From Mycobacterium barrassiae (GTDB lineage Bacteria; Actinomycetota; Actinomycetes; Mycobacteriales; Mycobacteriaceae): 64,000 nucleotides of DNA. Made by a program: the position numbers and the translations under genes. Within the stretch, counting starts at the first letter, position 1, and the number at the start of each line of letters is the position of its first letter. The notes below the pieces were generated by a model, which was not told the origin of the DNA, searched no databases, and saw only the letters and a list, made by a program, of their open reading frames with translations. Location of the stretch: contig NZ_JACKUK010000017.1 in the NCBI RefSeq assembly GCF_025822765.1, positions 22,615 through 86,614 of the forward strand, given 5' to 3'. Shown here in pieces: positions 52,354-63,780 of the stretch.

Positions 52354-53331
52354 ATGGCAATAAAGAGCGTATCGGCGCTGGTGCTGGACGGTCTAGCGAT
52401 TTTCGAGTTCGGCGTCATCTGCGAGGTCTTCGGAATCGACAGGTCCGCGGACGGGGTGCCGAACTTCGACTTCAAGGTGTGCGGGCCCGAACCCGGCAAG
52501 CCGTTGCGGACTTCCGTCGGCGCGACACTGATCCCTGAGCACGGACTCGACGACCTGGTTGGCGCGGACCTGGTGGCGATCCCCGCCATCGGCGGTTCGG
52601 ACTACCTGCCCGAGGCGCTGGAGGCCGTGCGGAAGGCCGCGGACTCCGGGTCGATCATCCTCACGGTGTGCTCGGGAGCCTTCGTCGCGGGCGCCGCCGG
52701 ACTGCTCGACGGCCGGCCGTGCACCACGCACTGGATGCATGCCGACGAGTTGGCCCGCCAGTATCCGACCGCCAAGGTCGACCGCAACGTGCTGTTTGTC
52801 GACGACGGAAATCTGATCACCAGCGCGGGCACTGCGGCGGGCATCGACGCGTGTCTGCACCTGGTCCGTCGCGAACTCGGCAGCGAGGTCACCAACAAGA
52901 TCGCGCGCCGGATGGTGGTGCCGCCACAACGTGACGGCGGTCAACGCCAGTACATCGACCAGCCCATACCGGTGCGGTGCTCGGAACGCTTTGCGCCGCA
53001 TCTGGATTGGATCCTGGCGAACCTCGACAAGCCGCACACCGTTGCGAGTTTGGCTGCGCGCGCGCATATGTCGGCTCGTACGTTCGCACGCCGATTCGTC
53101 GAGGAGACCGGACGCACACCGATGCAATGGGTGACCGATCAGCGTGTGCTCTACGCGCGCACCCTGCTGGAGGAGACGGACCTCGACGTCGACCGCATCG
53201 CCGAACGGTCCGGTTTCGGAACGGCGACCCTGCTGCGCCACCACTTCCGCCGGATCATCGGGGTGACGCCGTCGGACTACCGACGCCGGTTCTCCTGCGC
53301 CGACACCGAGGACGAGGCCGCCAGCGCCTGA
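52354..53331 (+). CDS. GlxA-family AraC-type regulator with DJ-1/PfpI domain
   Basis: 325 aa. N-terminal class I amidotransferase-like domain with the nucleophile-elbow Cys in LTVCSGAFVAGAAGLL and partner His in CTTHW (positions about 110-130), then AraC helix-turn-helix (MSARTFARRFVEETGRTP and IAERSGFGTATLLRHHF, both in part). Probably a ligand-sensing activator; the likely target is itself or the divergent small membrane gene. A 7-bp inverted pair ATGGCAG/CTGCCAT spans the two start sites. Confidence 0.93.
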   Translation: MAIKSVSALVLDGLAIFEFGVICEVFGIDRSADGVPNFDFKVCGPEPGKPLRTSVGATLIPEHGLDDLVGADLVAIPAIGGSDYLPEALEAVRKAADSGSIILTVCSGAFVAGAAGLLDGRPCTTHWMHADELARQYPTAKVDRNVLFVDDGNLITSAGTAAGIDACLHLVRRELGSEVTNKIARRMVVPPQRDGGQRQYIDQPIPVRCSERFAPHLDWILANLDKPHTVASLAARAHMSARTFARRFVEETGRTPMQWVTDQRVLYARTLLEETDLDVDRIAERSGFGTATLLRHHFRRIIGVTPSDYRRRFSCADTEDEAASA

Positions 53332-53338
53332 CCGCGAC

Positions 53339-54697
53339 TCAGTCGCGGACGAGCGCGTACACCCGCCACTGGCCCGGCACACCCTTGAGGTCGTGCTCGC
53401 CGCGGTCGTCGAAACTCAGCCGGGAACCCGTGACGATCTCGCGGACCGTCGAGGACACCAGCACCTCGCTGGCCCCTGCGAGCGCCGACACCCGCGCGCC
53501 GATATGCACGGCCATCCCGGCGATGTCGTCACCGCGCACCTCGACCTCGCCCGCGTGGATGCCGACGCGCACCTCGATGCCGAGCACCCGGATGGCGTCG
53601 ACGATCGCCGAGGCGCACTGGATGGCCGCGCTGGGGCTCGGGAACATCGCGACAAATCCGTCGCCGACGGTGTTCACCTCGATGCCCCGGAATCGCTCGA
53701 GTTCGCGACGGACCAGGGTGTCGTGGTTGTCGAGCAGGGCGTGCCACCGGTCATCGCCGAGCGCCGCCGCGCGCTGCGTCGACCCGACGATGTCGGTGAA
53801 AACGATTGTGGTCAAGACACGTTCGGCTTCCGCACCGCCACGCGAACCCGTGATGAACTCTTCGATCTCGTCGATGATCGGTGCGCTGTCGCCGACCCAG
53901 TAGAGCGCGTCGGCGCCGGGCAATTCGACGTAGCGTGCACCCGGGATGTGCTCGGCGAGGTATCGGCCGTGGCCCGCGGAGACGAACGCCGTGTCCCGTC
54001 GATGCAGTATCAGCGTCGGCGCCGTGATGTCGGCCAACTTGTCACGCACATCGCCCTCGGCAAGCGCCGCGCTGGATCGGCGGGCCATGCTCGGCGACGC
54101 CGCACGATTACCCGCTGCGTCCCACCAGGTGCGGAAGGCGGCGTCGTCGGCCACCGATGGTGCGAGGTAGGCCAGCACGTCGAATCCGCGCTCGACGGCA
54201 TCGGGTTCGATCGCGACCGTCGTGAACGGACTCGCCGCGGTCGACCGCGAACCCACCTCGTAGTCCGGCGCCCACAGCGCCCGCGCGGCACCGTTGACGA
54301 TCACCAGCTTGGACACTCGCTCGGGCCGGTCGCCCGCCAGGAACAGTGCGCTCATCGCCGTGAACCCCGACGCGAAAATCGTTGCCTGCTCTGAGTCGAC
54401 GGCGTCCATCACCGCGACGACGTCCTCGGCCCAGCAGGCCGGGGTGATCCTGTCGGACCCGATCCGCGACGACATCCCCATGCCCCGGTGATCGAACCTG
54501 ATCAGCCTGCAGAACGACGCCACCCGGCGGTGGAAGCGGTACATCGACGGCTCCGCGTCGATGGAGTCGATCGGGATGAAGGGCCCCGGCATGAAGACCA
54601 CATCGACAGGGCCGTCGCCGAGTACCTGATATGCGATGTCCAAGTCGCCACGCGATGCGTAGCGAGTCCGCGGCGCCCCCGATCCGGTAACTGCCAC
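53339..54697 (-). CDS. Adenylate cyclase fused to degenerate alpha/beta-hydrolase domain
   Basis: 452 aa. Residues 1-270 form an alpha/beta-hydrolase fold, residues 290-452 a class III cyclase. Cyclase metal sites D in [11 protein letters not shown] and D in [11 protein letters not shown] are present; the usual Asn is His ([10 protein letters not shown]), as in related mycobacterial cyclases. In the hydrolase domain the elbow reads FASGFTA (Ser replaced by Gly in alignment) and the catalytic His is replaced (LPGADALYW), so it is probably a ligand-sensing domain. GTG 54697, leaderless-type promoter. Confidence 0.92.
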   Translation of the reverse strand: MAVTGSGAPRTRYASRGDLDIAYQVLGDGPVDVVFMPGPFIPIDSIDAEPSMYRFHRRVASFCRLIRFDHRGMGMSSRIGSDRITPACWAEDVVAVMDAVDSEQATIFASGFTAMSALFLAGDRPERVSKLVIVNGAARALWAPDYEVGSRSTAASPFTTVAIEPDAVERGFDVLAYLAPSVADDAAFRTWWDAAGNRAASPSMARRSSAALAEGDVRDKLADITAPTLILHRRDTAFVSAGHGRYLAEHIPGARYVELPGADALYWVGDSAPIIDEIEEFITGSRGGAEAERVLTTIVFTDIVGSTQRAAALGDDRWHALLDNHDTLVRRELERFRGIEVNTVGDGFVAMFPSPSAAIQCASAIVDAIRVLGIEVRVGIHAGEVEVRGDDIAGMAVHIGARVSALAGASEVLVSSTVREIVTGSRLSFDDRGEHDLKGVPGQWRVYALVRD

Positions 54698-54703
54698 GCA
54701 ACC

Positions 54704-54709
54704 AGGTTA
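54704..54709 (-). promoter_or_regulatory. -10 hexamer for hydrolase-cyclase gene
   Basis: TAACCT on the minus strand lies 6 nt before GTG 54697. Confidence 0.45.
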
Positions 54710-54710
54710 A

Positions 54711-55580
54711 CTAGTCGCCTTCTCCCGCAAGAGCGAAACGCCCGTCTGCGGTCTGCTCGACTAGCCCGTCGACCAGTAGCGAGTCCAGCGCGCGGTCCCG
54801 CTGTGCGGTGTCGGTCAGCCATGCCATGTCGAGCTGCGCCCGGGATACCGGAGAATTGTTGTCGCGCAACACATCCAGTAGTCGTCCGCGTACCTGGCGG
54901 TCGGTTCCGGCGTAACGCTGAACCCGTCGAACAGGTTTCCCCGCTTCGGGAAATCCGTTGGACCGCCAGGAGCACGAAGTCAACGGACACAGGCCGCAGC
55001 GCGGCGAGCGCGCGGTGCAGACCGTCGCGCCGAGTTCCATCAGCGCGACCGAAAACTGTGGTGCGTCAGGGCCGTCGGGCAACAACGCGTCGACGTCGTC
55101 GAGGTCGCGCGCGGACGGCGGGGAATCGGCGCGGCCGTGGACCACCCTGGCCACCACCCGGCGGACGTTGGTGTCCACGACGGGCACCCGCTGGTGGTAG
55201 GCGAAGCAGGCGACGGCCCTCGCGGTGTAGGCGCCGATGCCCGGAAGCGTCAACAGCGTTTCGACATCGGACGGCACCACGTCGCCGTGCTCGGTGGCGA
55301 TCACCGTCGCGCACTCGTGCAGCCGCTTGGCGCGGCGCGGATAGCCGAGCTTGCCCCACGCGCGCAGCACGTCGGCGGCGCCGGCCGCCGCGGTCGCCGA
55401 CGGGGTGGGCCAACGCGCGATCCATGCCAACCAGATCGGCTCGACGCGTGCAACGGGTGTCTGCTGCAGCATGAACTCGCTGACCAGGATCTGCCACGGC
55501 GTGACTCCCGGCCGTCGCCACGGCAGGTCGCGCTGTGCGGAGCGGTACCAATCGAGCAGCTGGGGCACAATGTCGGTCAT
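54711..55580 (-). CDS. mutY: A/G-specific adenine glycosylase
   Basis: Removes A mispaired with 8-oxoG; 289 aa. Helix-hairpin-helix with catalytic Asp: LPGIGAYTARAVACFAY...VVDTNVRRV, and the 4Fe-4S cysteines CTARSPRCGLCPLTSC. The C-terminal domain is short. ATG 55580 (MTDIVPQLLDW) overlaps the start codon of divergent canB by two bases. Confidence 0.95.
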   Translation of the reverse strand: MTDIVPQLLDWYRSAQRDLPWRRPGVTPWQILVSEFMLQQTPVARVEPIWLAWIARWPTPSATAAAGAADVLRAWGKLGYPRRAKRLHECATVIATEHGDVVPSDVETLLTLPGIGAYTARAVACFAYHQRVPVVDTNVRRVVARVVHGRADSPPSARDLDDVDALLPDGPDAPQFSVALMELGATVCTARSPRCGLCPLTSCSWRSNGFPEAGKPVRRVQRYAGTDRQVRGRLLDVLRDNNSPVSRAQLDMAWLTDTAQRDRALDSLLVDGLVEQTADGRFALAGEGD

Positions 55581-56199
55581 GCCCAACACCAGCCCAGTGA
55601 CCGCGTGGAAAGCACTCAAAGAGGGTAACGAGCGCTTCGTCGCGGGTAAGCCGTTGCACCCGAGCCAGGGGATCGAGCACCGGGCCAGCCTGGCCACCGG
55701 CCAGACGCCCACGGCCGTGGTGTTCGGCTGCGCCGACAGCCGGGTGGCCGCGGAGATCATCTTCGATCAGGGGCTCGGCGACATGTTCGTGGTGCGCACC
55801 GCGGGCCATGTCATCGACTCCGCGGTGCTCGGCTCGGTGGAGTACGCGGTGACAGTGCTCGAGGTGCCGTTGATCGTCGTCCTCGGCCACGACAGCTGCG
55901 GCGCGGTGAAGGCGACGCTGTCGGCGCTCGACGACGGCGCGGTGCCCGGCGGCTACGTCCGCGACGTCGTCGAGCGGGTGACCCCGTCGATCCTGCTGGG
56001 CCGCCGCGACGGGTTGACCAGGGTCGACGAGTTCGAAGCGCGACACGTCATCGAGACGGGCACTCAGCTGTTCAACCGCTCCACCGCGATCGCCAAGCGG
56101 ATCGAAGAGGGAACCCTGGCGATCGTCGGACTGACCTACCACCTGGCCGACGGCCGCGCGGTTTTGCGGGAGCATCTCGGCGACATCGGCGAAGGCTGA
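55579..56199 (+). CDS. canB: Beta-carbonic anhydrase
   Basis: 206 aa, ortholog of Rv3588c (MPNT N terminus retained). Zinc ligands C51, H104 and C107 (GCADSR and GHDSCG), with the Asp53-Arg55 dyad. Interconverts CO2 and bicarbonate in the cytosol, supporting carboxylases and pH control. The start codon at 55579 shares bases with the mutY start on the other strand. Confidence 0.96.
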   Translation: MPNTSPVTAWKALKEGNERFVAGKPLHPSQGIEHRASLATGQTPTAVVFGCADSRVAAEIIFDQGLGDMFVVRTAGHVIDSAVLGSVEYAVTVLEVPLIVVLGHDSCGAVKATLSALDDGAVPGGYVRDVVERVTPSILLGRRDGLTRVDEFEARHVIETGTQLFNRSTAIAKRIEEGTLAIVGLTYHLADGRAVLREHLGDIGEG

Positions 56200-56246
56200 G
56201 GCGCGACACGCCGAGCGACCTCGGCCGAACAGGCATGACCTGGGCT

Positions 56247-56252
56247 TACCGT
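56247..56252 (+). promoter_or_regulatory. -10 hexamer for Rv3587c-like gene
   Basis: TACCGT lies 7 nt before GTG 56260. Confidence 0.45.
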
Positions 56253-56259
56253 GTGAATT

Positions 56260-57018
56260 GTGCTGGATCTAGAACCGCAGGGCCCACTCCCCACGCAGAT
56301 TTACTGGCGTCGCCGAGCACTGGCGCTGGGCATCGCGGTCGTCGTGATCGGCCTGATCGCGACGCTGATCGTCGTGATCGTGAAGACCACGACAGGTACC
56401 GAGAACACCGCCGCTGAGCAGCCGGCCCCGCCCGCCGCCGCACCCCCCACCCCGCTGCCGGGCGAGAACCCCGAAGTCAAGACCCCGATCCAGCCCCCGC
56501 CGCAGGATGCGCCGCCGCCGACCCCGACGCCCACCGCGGCCGTGACACCGCCGCCGGTCCTCAACGAGGGCGACGACTGCCCGGACTCGACGCTGGCCGT
56601 CAAGGGCATCACCAATCAGCCGCAGTACGTCGTCGGCGATCAGCCCAAGTTCACGATGGTCGTGACCAACATCGGCCTGGTGGCGTGCAAGCGCGACGTT
56701 GGAGCAGCGGTCCTGGCCGCCTACGTCTATTCGCTGGAGAACGCCCGGCTGTGGTCGAACCTGGACTGCGCGCCATCCAACGAGACGTTGGTCAAGACGT
56801 TCCAGCCCGGCGAGCAGGTCACGACCGAGGTGACCTGGACGGGTATGGGTTCGGCGCCGGGTTGCCCGCTGCCGCGTCAGCCGATCGGGCCTGGGACATA
56901 CAACCTGATTGTCCAGCTGGGCAATCTGCGCTCGGCAACGGTCCCGTTCATGCTCGCCGAGCCCGCTCCGGCTCCGCCGCCCGCCGAGGGTGCGCCGCCG
57001 CCGGCCGCGGTCGGCTAA
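56260..57018 (+). CDS. Membrane-anchored protein with Pro-rich linker (Rv3587c-like)
   Basis: 252 aa. A single N-terminal membrane helix (about 22-43) is followed by a long Pro/Ala/Thr linker (about 50-105) and an extracytoplasmic Ig-like domain with cysteines in [28 protein letters not shown] and APGCPLPRQ, probably two disulfides. Ends in a second Pro-rich tail. Role unknown; likely cell-wall spanning. Its stop overlaps the disA stop (convergent). Confidence 0.88.
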   Translation: MLDLEPQGPLPTQIYWRRRALALGIAVVVIGLIATLIVVIVKTTTGTENTAAEQPAPPAAAPPTPLPGENPEVKTPIQPPPQDAPPPTPTPTAAVTPPPVLNEGDDCPDSTLAVKGITNQPQYVVGDQPKFTMVVTNIGLVACKRDVGAAVLAAYVYSLENARLWSNLDCAPSNETLVKTFQPGEQVTTEVTWTGMGSAPGCPLPRQPIGPGTYNLIVQLGNLRSATVPFMLAEPAPAPPPAEGAPPPAAVG

Positions 57019-58133
57019 GCCAGTCGGTCGGCGATCGTCGATTCGGCCAACTGCGACAAGCCTTCCCGGATGTGGCGCGCCCACATCGACCCGATGCCTT
57101 CGACGTTCTGCAGATCGGTCGCGCTCGCGGCCAGCAGGCCCTGCAGTGAGCCGAACGAACGCACCAGCAGGTCGACGTGGGCGAACTGCAACCGCGGAAT
57201 ACCGGCCATGGCGCGATAGCCGCGTGAGCTCATCGCCGAATCCTGCGCCTCAGCCGTCGACGGGTAGCCGAAAACCCTTGCCAGCACGGTGAAGTCGAGT
57301 AGCTCGTTGTCGGAGAGCTGATCGAGCTCCTCCAGCGTCGCGGTCACCTGGGCGGCGGTCGGCGGGTCCGGGTTGGCGTGGTAGTCACGCACGATCAGTT
57401 CACGCGCGGTGTCGTTGTCGCCGACCAGTTCCTCCAGCTGCAGCTTGAGCTGGCGCCCGTCGGTTCCGAGTTCGACTACGTAAGAGTCGATTTCGAGGCT
57501 GATGCGCCGCACCATCTCGAGTCGCTGCACGAGCGTCATCACATCGCGCAGGGTCACGAAGTCCTCGATCTCGGCCGTCGAAAGCTGCCTGCTGACCTCG
57601 TCGAGACGAGCCTTGTAGCGCTCCAACGTGTCGATGGTCTGGTTGGCGCGCGAAAGGATGGTCGCCGAATCCGGGATAACGTGGCGTTCCCCGGCCACGT
57701 AGACCGTCACGATGCTCATCGAGTGACTGACCGAGATCACCGGGTAGCCGGTCTGGATGGCGGTGCGCTCGGCGGAGCGGTGCCTGGTGCCCGATTCCTC
57801 GGTGGGGATCGACGGGTCGGGTACCAGCTGGACGTTGGCCCGCAGGATGCGGCTACCGTCGCTAGACAACACCACAGCGCCGTCCATCTTCGACAGCTCG
57901 CGCAGTCGCGTCGGCGCGTAGCGGACGTCGAGTTCGAAGCCGCCGTCGCAGATCGCCTCGACACTGTCGTCGTAGCCGATGACGATCAGCGCGCCGGTGC
58001 GGCCGCGCAGAATGCGCTCGAGCCCGTCGCGCAACGCGGTCCCGGGTGCGAGGCGGGCGATTGTCTCGCGCAGGGTGGGCCGGGCCAGCTGCACAACGGT
58101 GCGGTTCGACCGCCCACCCGTTTTCACGGCCAT
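57015..58133 (-). CDS. disA: DNA integrity scanning protein / diadenylate cyclase
   Basis: 372 aa, makes c-di-AMP from two ATP; ortholog of Rv3586. DAC domain with DGA ([12 protein letters not shown]) and RHR ([11 protein letters not shown]) motifs, helical linker, and a C-terminal helix-hairpin-helix ([16 protein letters not shown]). ATG 58133 follows AGGAGG. Probably cotranscribed behind radA (10 nt gap), matching the known functional link between RadA and DisA. Confidence 0.97.
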   Translation of the reverse strand: MAVKTGGRSNRTVVQLARPTLRETIARLAPGTALRDGLERILRGRTGALIVIGYDDSVEAICDGGFELDVRYAPTRLRELSKMDGAVVLSSDGSRILRANVQLVPDPSIPTEESGTRHRSAERTAIQTGYPVISVSHSMSIVTVYVAGERHVIPDSATILSRANQTIDTLERYKARLDEVSRQLSTAEIEDFVTLRDVMTLVQRLEMVRRISLEIDSYVVELGTDGRQLKLQLEELVGDNDTARELIVRDYHANPDPPTAAQVTATLEELDQLSDNELLDFTVLARVFGYPSTAEAQDSAMSSRGYRAMAGIPRLQFAHVDLLVRSFGSLQGLLAASATDLQNVEGIGSMWARHIREGLSQLAESTIADRLA

Positions 58134-58143
58134 GGTGCCCCTC

Positions 58144-59538
58144 CTAGGATCGGCCGTTATTCTGCGCGATCTCCCGCAGCACCCGCAATGCCGCACCGAT
58201 GTCGTCCGCCGGGATCGCACGCAGTCCCGCGGGCACGGAGGTCACCCCTGGGGGAACGATCGCGGACGTGAAGCCCAGCCTGGCGGCCTCGGCAAGCCGC
58301 CGATCCATGCCGGTGACGCGGCGCAGATCGCCGGCCAGGCCGACCTCGCCGATCGCCACCGCCGAGGCCGGCATCGGCAGGTCCATGCACGACGAGGCGA
58401 TGGCCAGCGCCACCGCCAGGTCCGCGGACGGATCCGTCAACCGCATGCCGCCCACGGTGGACAGGTAGATGTCGTTGGCGGCGACGGGCAGTCTCGCCCG
58501 CTTCTCCAGCACGGCGGTGATCATCGCCGCGCGCGACGAGTCGATGCCGCTCACCGCGCGCCGTGGTGATCCGTTGGCCGGCGAACCGATCAGCGCCTGC
58601 ACCTCACCGATCAACGGTCGCTTGCCGTCGAGCGCGACTGTGACCGCCGTGCCCGACACCGGCTTTGGACGCTGATCGCGGAACAGGCCCGAGGGATCGG
58701 ATACACACTCGATTCCGTTGTCGTGCAACAGAAAGCAGCCGACCTCGTCGGCAGCGCCGAAGCGGTTCTTGATGCCGCGGACCATGCGCAGCGACGTCTG
58801 ACGGTCGCCCTCGAAATGCAGAACGACGTCGACGAGGTGCTCGAGTGAGCGCGGCCCCGCGATAGCACCGTCCTTGGTGACGTGGCCGACGAGGATCATC
58901 GCGACACCAGATGTCTTGGCCGCCATCGTCAGTGTCGTGGTGACCGCGCGCACCTGGGTGACACCGCCGGTGACGCCCTCGGCCTCTGTCGTGGACATGG
59001 TCTGCACGGAGTCGACGATGACCAGGCTGGGCCGCACCTCGTCGATGTGGCCAAGGGCCATCTGCAGATCCGATTCGGCGGCCAGATAGACCTCGTCGTG
59101 CGCGCAGCCGGTGCGTTCGGCCCGCATCCGGATCTGGCCCGCCGACTCCTCGCCCGACAGGTACAAGGCGCGTTTGCCCGCCTGCGCCCACCGGTGGGCG
59201 ACCTCGAGCAGCAGCGTCGACTTCCCGACTCCGGGATCGCCGGCGAGCAGCGTCACCGAACCGGGCACCACCCCGCCGCCGAGAACCCGGTCCAGCTCGG
59301 TGATTCCGGTGTGGAAGTGCCGGGTTTGGCCGGGGTCGATGGAGCTGATCGGTACCGCGGGAGAGGTCGGGGCGACCGCACGCCGCATCGACGAGCCGTT
59401 GATGGCGGAGAGCACCGCGACCTCGTCGACCGTGCCCCAGGTACCGCAGTCCGGACAGCGGCCCACCCATTTCGGGGTGACGTGGTGGCACTCCGAACAG
59501 CGATATTGCGAACGCGCCTTGGTACCACCTTTGGGCAT
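58144..59538 (-). CDS. radA: DNA repair protein RadA
   Basis: 464 aa branch-migration protein. Zinc finger CSEC...CPDC, RecA-like ATPase with Walker [10 protein letters not shown], the KNRFG motif and a Lon-like C-terminal domain ([19 protein letters not shown], in part). ATG 59538 ([14 protein letters not shown]) is chosen since the family begins just before the zinc finger; a longer frame upstream is spurious. Confidence 0.96.
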   Translation of the reverse strand: MPKGGTKARSQYRCSECHHVTPKWVGRCPDCGTWGTVDEVAVLSAINGSSMRRAVAPTSPAVPISSIDPGQTRHFHTGITELDRVLGGGVVPGSVTLLAGDPGVGKSTLLLEVAHRWAQAGKRALYLSGEESAGQIRMRAERTGCAHDEVYLAAESDLQMALGHIDEVRPSLVIVDSVQTMSTTEAEGVTGGVTQVRAVTTTLTMAAKTSGVAMILVGHVTKDGAIAGPRSLEHLVDVVLHFEGDRQTSLRMVRGIKNRFGAADEVGCFLLHDNGIECVSDPSGLFRDQRPKPVSGTAVTVALDGKRPLIGEVQALIGSPANGSPRRAVSGIDSSRAAMITAVLEKRARLPVAANDIYLSTVGGMRLTDPSADLAVALAIASSCMDLPMPASAVAIGEVGLAGDLRRVTGMDRRLAEAARLGFTSAIVPPGVTSVPAGLRAIPADDIGAALRVLREIAQNNGRS

Positions 59539-59605
59539 GCGCTGACCGTAGCCGTCAAGACCGACAGGAACTCCCTGCGCGCCGCCGTGTCGCGGAGTTA
59601 AGCAG

Positions 59606-60157
59606 TCAGTGACCGCCGGCGCCGCCGCCAGACCCGGCTTCTTCGCGCCGGGGGCTTTCACCGGCCGAGATCGGCACCGCGAAGGTGCCCTGGCCGGACT
59701 TCTCGAACGTGAAGGTGAAGTTGTACGTCAAGCCGTTGGTGATCGGCTTCGACAACTGCACGACGGCCTCCGCGGCATCGGCTGTCTCGACACTCTCCAG
59801 CGCCGTGATTTGCCCGTCGGGCTCGCCGACGACGAGTGTGCCGTTCGCGGGCAGGCTGGTGTCCCCTGTCAGCGACACCGTTCCGACGTCGGAGGTGATC
59901 GAGACCAGCTTGTCGTTGACGTCCGGCGAGTCGTTGGAGGCGACGAACAGCAGTTCGACCTCACTGCCGGGCTGGACGTAATCCGTCGTCTGGGTGGCCC
60001 GCAGATGGGCGTTGCGCACCGCGATCTTGCCGATGTTCGCGCTGGTGCCGTTGACCGCGGGCTCCTGGGTGGCGGTCTGGGAGACCTGCCCGGACCCACA
60101 GCCGCTCAGCAGGACTACGGAAGCCAGCCCACAGGCGGCCAGTTTGAAGCGGTCCAC
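59606..60157 (-). CDS. lpqE: Lipoprotein LpqE
   Basis: 183 aa, ortholog of Rv3584. GTG 60157 preceded by AGGAGG (5 nt). Lipobox LLSGC. The mature domain is beta-rich ([30 protein letters not shown]), reminiscent of copper-chaperone PCuAC-like folds but lacking a clear Met/His copper motif. Ends in a Gly-rich tail GSGGGAGGH. Function unknown. Divergent from carD. Confidence 0.92.
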   Translation of the reverse strand: MDRFKLAACGLASVVLLSGCGSGQVSQTATQEPAVNGTSANIGKIAVRNAHLRATQTTDYVQPGSEVELLFVASNDSPDVNDKLVSITSDVGTVSLTGDTSLPANGTLVVGEPDGQITALESVETADAAEAVVQLSKPITNGLTYNFTFTFEKSGQGTFAVPISAGESPRREEAGSGGGAGGH

Positions 60158-60358
60158 ACATGCCTCCTGCTCAACCGGCGGGGCGGCCGGGATACCGGTC
60201 GCCGGGTTCGACGGGGTTCGACTATGGACTGTAGTAGGTGTGCCTTGCGGGCGGTAGCTGAGGGCCGATGCTGCGTCGCCAGTTTCGGAGATGGCACCAG
60301 CGTGAGGCACGTATTTAGTGCCCTGTCAACCCCCAGTATCCACGTGCGGTGCCCCTGA

Positions 60359-60916
<558 letters not shown>

Positions 60917-60930
60917 CGGCATCGACGTCG

Positions 60931-61410
60931 GTGAAGAGCCTGCCCAGAGTCGGGCTCGGCACCGACGTACACCCGATCGAGGCCGGTAGGCCCTGTTGGC
61001 TGCTCTGCCTGCTGTTCGCTGATGCCGACGGCTGCGCAGGGCATTCCGACGGTGACGTCGCGGCTCATGCGTTGTGTGACGCGCTGCTCTCCGCCGCCGG
61101 ACTGGGGGATCTCGGAGAGGTGTTCGGCACCGACCGTCCCGAGTGGCACGGGGCCAGCGGCGCGGACATGCTGCGCCATGTGCGTGATCTGCTGACGGCG
61201 GCGGGCTTCGCCATAGGCAATGCAACCGTCCAGGTCATCGGCAATCGGCCGAAGGTGGGTCCGCGCCGTACCGAGGCGCAGACGTTGCTGTCCGAGCTGC
61301 TCGGTGCCCCGGTGACGGTGTCGGCGACCACGACTGACGGCCTCGGATTGACCGGCCGGGGCGAGGGTTTGGCGGCCATCGCGACGGCATTGGTAATTCG
61401 ACGCGAATAG
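60931..61410 (+). CDS. ispF: 2-C-methyl-D-erythritol 2,4-cyclodiphosphate synthase
   Basis: MEP-pathway enzyme, 159 aa. Metal ligands: Asp and His in GTDVHPIEA and His in [17 protein letters not shown]; also [21 protein letters not shown] 60931. Normally behind ispD; absence of ispD between carD and ispF is unusual. Cotranscribed with carD by the 14-nt gap. Confidence 0.96.
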   Translation: MKSLPRVGLGTDVHPIEAGRPCWLLCLLFADADGCAGHSDGDVAAHALCDALLSAAGLGDLGEVFGTDRPEWHGASGADMLRHVRDLLTAAGFAIGNATVQVIGNRPKVGPRRTEAQTLLSELLGAPVTVSATTTDGLGLTGRGEGLAAIATALVIRRE

Positions 61411-61416
61411 GCCCGG

Positions 61417-61422
61417 TAAGCT
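61417..61422 (+). promoter_or_regulatory. -10 hexamer for cysS
   Basis: TAAGCT lies 8 nt before GTG 61431, in a 20-nt gap after ispF. Nearly identical to the lysS promoter at 42985. Confidence 0.5.
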
Positions 61423-61430
61423 GGCCCGTC

Positions 61431-62831
61431 GTGACCGAACTGCGGCTGTACGACACGATGGCGGGCGCCGTCCGCGATTTCGTGCCCGTGCGCCCCGGCC
61501 ACGTATCGATCTATCTCTGCGGCGCCACCGTGCAGGGCCTGCCGCACATCGGGCACGTCCGTAGCGGGGTGGCATTCGACGTGCTGCGGCGCTGGCTGAT
61601 GGCGAAGGGCTACGACGTCGCGTTCATCCGCAATGTCACCGACATCGACGACAAGATCCTCAACAAGGCCGCCGATGCGGGCCGGCCGTGGTGGGAATGG
61701 GCCGCCACCTACGAGCGCGCCTTTTCGGCCGCCTACGACGCGCTGGGCGTCCTTCCCCCGTCTGCTGAGCCGCGGGCCACGGGCCACATCACCCAGATGA
61801 TCGAGTTGATCGAGCGACTGATCGAGCGCGGCCATGCGTATGTCGGGGGTGGCGACGTCTACTTCGACGTGTTGAGCCTGCCCGAGTACGGAAAGCTGTC
61901 GGGCCACCGGATCGACGATGTGCACCAGGGCGAGGGTGTGGCGACCGGTAAGCGCGACGAACGCGACTTCACGCTGTGGAAGGGCGCGAAACCCGGTGAA
62001 CCGTCATGGCCGACCCCGTGGGGGCGCGGACGTCCGGGTTGGCACACCGAATGCGTCGCCATGTGCGAGGCGTACCTCGGTCCCGAGTTCGACATCCACG
62101 CCGGCGGGATGGATCTCGTGTTCCCCCACCATGAGAACGAGATCGCCCAGGCCGAGGGTGCAGGCGATCGGTTCGCCCGCTACTGGCTGCACAACGGCTG
62201 GGTGACCATGGGCGGCGAGAAGATGAGCAAGTCGCTTGGCAACGTCCTCGCGATACCTGCTGTGCTGCAACGGGTCCGGGCCGCCGAACTGCGCTACTAC
62301 CTCGGCAGCGCGCACTACCGGTCGATGCTGGAGTTCTCGGAGACGGCACTTCAGGACGCCGCGAAGGCCTACACGGGCATCGAGGACTTCCTGCACCGGG
62401 TGCGGAACCGGGTCGGGGCGGTGCTGCCCGGCGAGTGGACGCCGAAATTCGCGGCTGCGCTCGACGACGACCTCGCCGTGCCGATCGCGCTGGCCGAAGT
62501 CCACTCCGCACGCGCCGAGGGGAACCGCGCACTGGATGCGGGCGACCACGAAACGGCGCTGACGCAGGCGATGTCGATCCGGACGATGATGGGCATCCTC
62601 GGCGCCGATCCCCTCGACGAGCGTTGGGAGTCCAAGGACGAGACCTCTGCCGCGCTGGCAGCCGTCGACGTACTGGTACAGGCTGAGGTGCAGCGGCGCG
62701 AAGACGCACGGAACCGACGTGACTGGGCGGAGGCCGACGCGATCCGCGACCGCCTCAAGGAGGCCGGTATCGAAGTCACCGACACCGCCGACGGCCCGCA
62801 ATGGACACTCCTCGACGGTTACACCAAGTAG
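61431..62831 (+). CDS. cysS: Cysteinyl-tRNA synthetase
   Basis: 466 aa class Ia synthetase. Zinc Cys and HIGH-type motif in [17 protein letters not shown], further zinc ligands in [10 protein letters not shown] and FPHHENE, and the KMSKS loop [14 protein letters not shown] 61431, leaderless-type. rlmB starts at the next base after the stop. Confidence 0.97.
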   Translation: MTELRLYDTMAGAVRDFVPVRPGHVSIYLCGATVQGLPHIGHVRSGVAFDVLRRWLMAKGYDVAFIRNVTDIDDKILNKAADAGRPWWEWAATYERAFSAAYDALGVLPPSAEPRATGHITQMIELIERLIERGHAYVGGGDVYFDVLSLPEYGKLSGHRIDDVHQGEGVATGKRDERDFTLWKGAKPGEPSWPTPWGRGRPGWHTECVAMCEAYLGPEFDIHAGGMDLVFPHHENEIAQAEGAGDRFARYWLHNGWVTMGGEKMSKSLGNVLAIPAVLQRVRAAELRYYLGSAHYRSMLEFSETALQDAAKAYTGIEDFLHRVRNRVGAVLPGEWTPKFAAALDDDLAVPIALAEVHSARAEGNRALDAGDHETALTQAMSIRTMMGILGADPLDERWESKDETSAALAAVDVLVQAEVQRREDARNRRDWAEADAIRDRLKEAGIEVTDTADGPQWTLLDGYTK

Positions 62832-63773
62832 ATGGCCGGAAACTCGAAACGCCGTGGTGCGGTACGCAAGCCCGGCACCAAAAAAGGGCCGACCGTCGGT
62901 TCGGGCGGTGTGCGCCGTCGCGGTCTCGAGGGCAGGGGCGCGACGCCGCCCGCCAAGGAGAGGGCCAACCACCCGGCCGCGAAACGGGCCGCGAAGGCCG
63001 CCAAGCAGCATCGCAGTCGAGCCCGCAAGACCGACGACGTCGAGTTGGTGCTCGGACGCAATCCCGTCGTGGAATGCCTGCGCGCAGGTGTCCCCGCGAC
63101 CGCCCTGTACGTCGCGCTCGGTGCCGAATCCGACGAGCGCCTGACCGAATCGGTCACGCGGGCAGCCGATTCCGGCATACCCATCCTCGAGGTGCAGCGA
63201 CACGATCTGGACCGGATGAGCACCAACGGCCTGCACCAGGGCATCGCGCTACAGGTGCCGCCGTATGCCTACACGCACCCCGACGATCTGCTCAAGTCGG
63301 CGACGACGGACGTCGCGCCCGCTCTATTGGTGGCGCTGGACAACATCTCGGATCCCCGCAACCTCGGCGCCATCGTGCGGTCGGTGTCCGCGTTCGGCGG
63401 CCACGGCGTGTTGATTCCCCAGCGCCGGTCGGCGTCGGTGACCGCGGTCGCCTGGCGTACCAGCGCGGGTGCGGCGGCCCGGCTGCCGGTGGCTCGGGCG
63501 ACGAATCTCAATCGCACACTGAAGGATTGGAGCAAGGCCGGTCTGCAGGTGGTGGGCCTGGACGCCGGTGGCGACATCACGGTCGACGAGCTGGACGGCT
63601 CTGGCCCGATACTCGTTGTGGTCGGCTCTGAGGGCAAGGGGCTGTCCCGCTTGGTGCGGGAGAACTGTGACGCCGTGGTGTCCATTCCGATGGCCGGACC
63701 GACGGAATCGCTGAACGCCTCGGTGGCCGCGGGCGTGGTGCTCGCGGAGATCGCTCGCCAGCGCCGGGGTTAA
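62832..63773 (+). CDS. rlmB: 23S rRNA 2'-O-methyltransferase (RlmB/SpoU family)
   Basis: 313 aa; ortholog of Rv3579c. Basic unstructured N-terminal extension (about 70 residues, rich in Lys/Arg), a substrate-binding domain, and a SPOUT knot domain with [26 protein letters not shown] and [18 protein letters not shown] motifs. Methylates G2251 equivalent or a related site using SAM. ATG abuts the cysS stop. Confidence 0.94.
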   Translation: MAGNSKRRGAVRKPGTKKGPTVGSGGVRRRGLEGRGATPPAKERANHPAAKRAAKAAKQHRSRARKTDDVELVLGRNPVVECLRAGVPATALYVALGAESDERLTESVTRAADSGIPILEVQRHDLDRMSTNGLHQGIALQVPPYAYTHPDDLLKSATTDVAPALLVALDNISDPRNLGAIVRSVSAFGGHGVLIPQRRSASVTAVAWRTSAGAAARLPVARATNLNRTLKDWSKAGLQVVGLDAGGDITVDELDGSGPILVVVGSEGKGLSRLVRENCDAVVSIPMAGPTESLNASVAAGVVLAEIARQRRG

Positions 63774-63780
63774 TCACACG

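Noticed and set aside
52281-52356. ATGGCAG/CTGCCAT inverted pair as a strong operator between the small membrane gene and the GlxA regulator
   Set aside because: Arms are only 7 bp, 69 bp apart, and each includes a start codon; chance or start-codon context is as likely.
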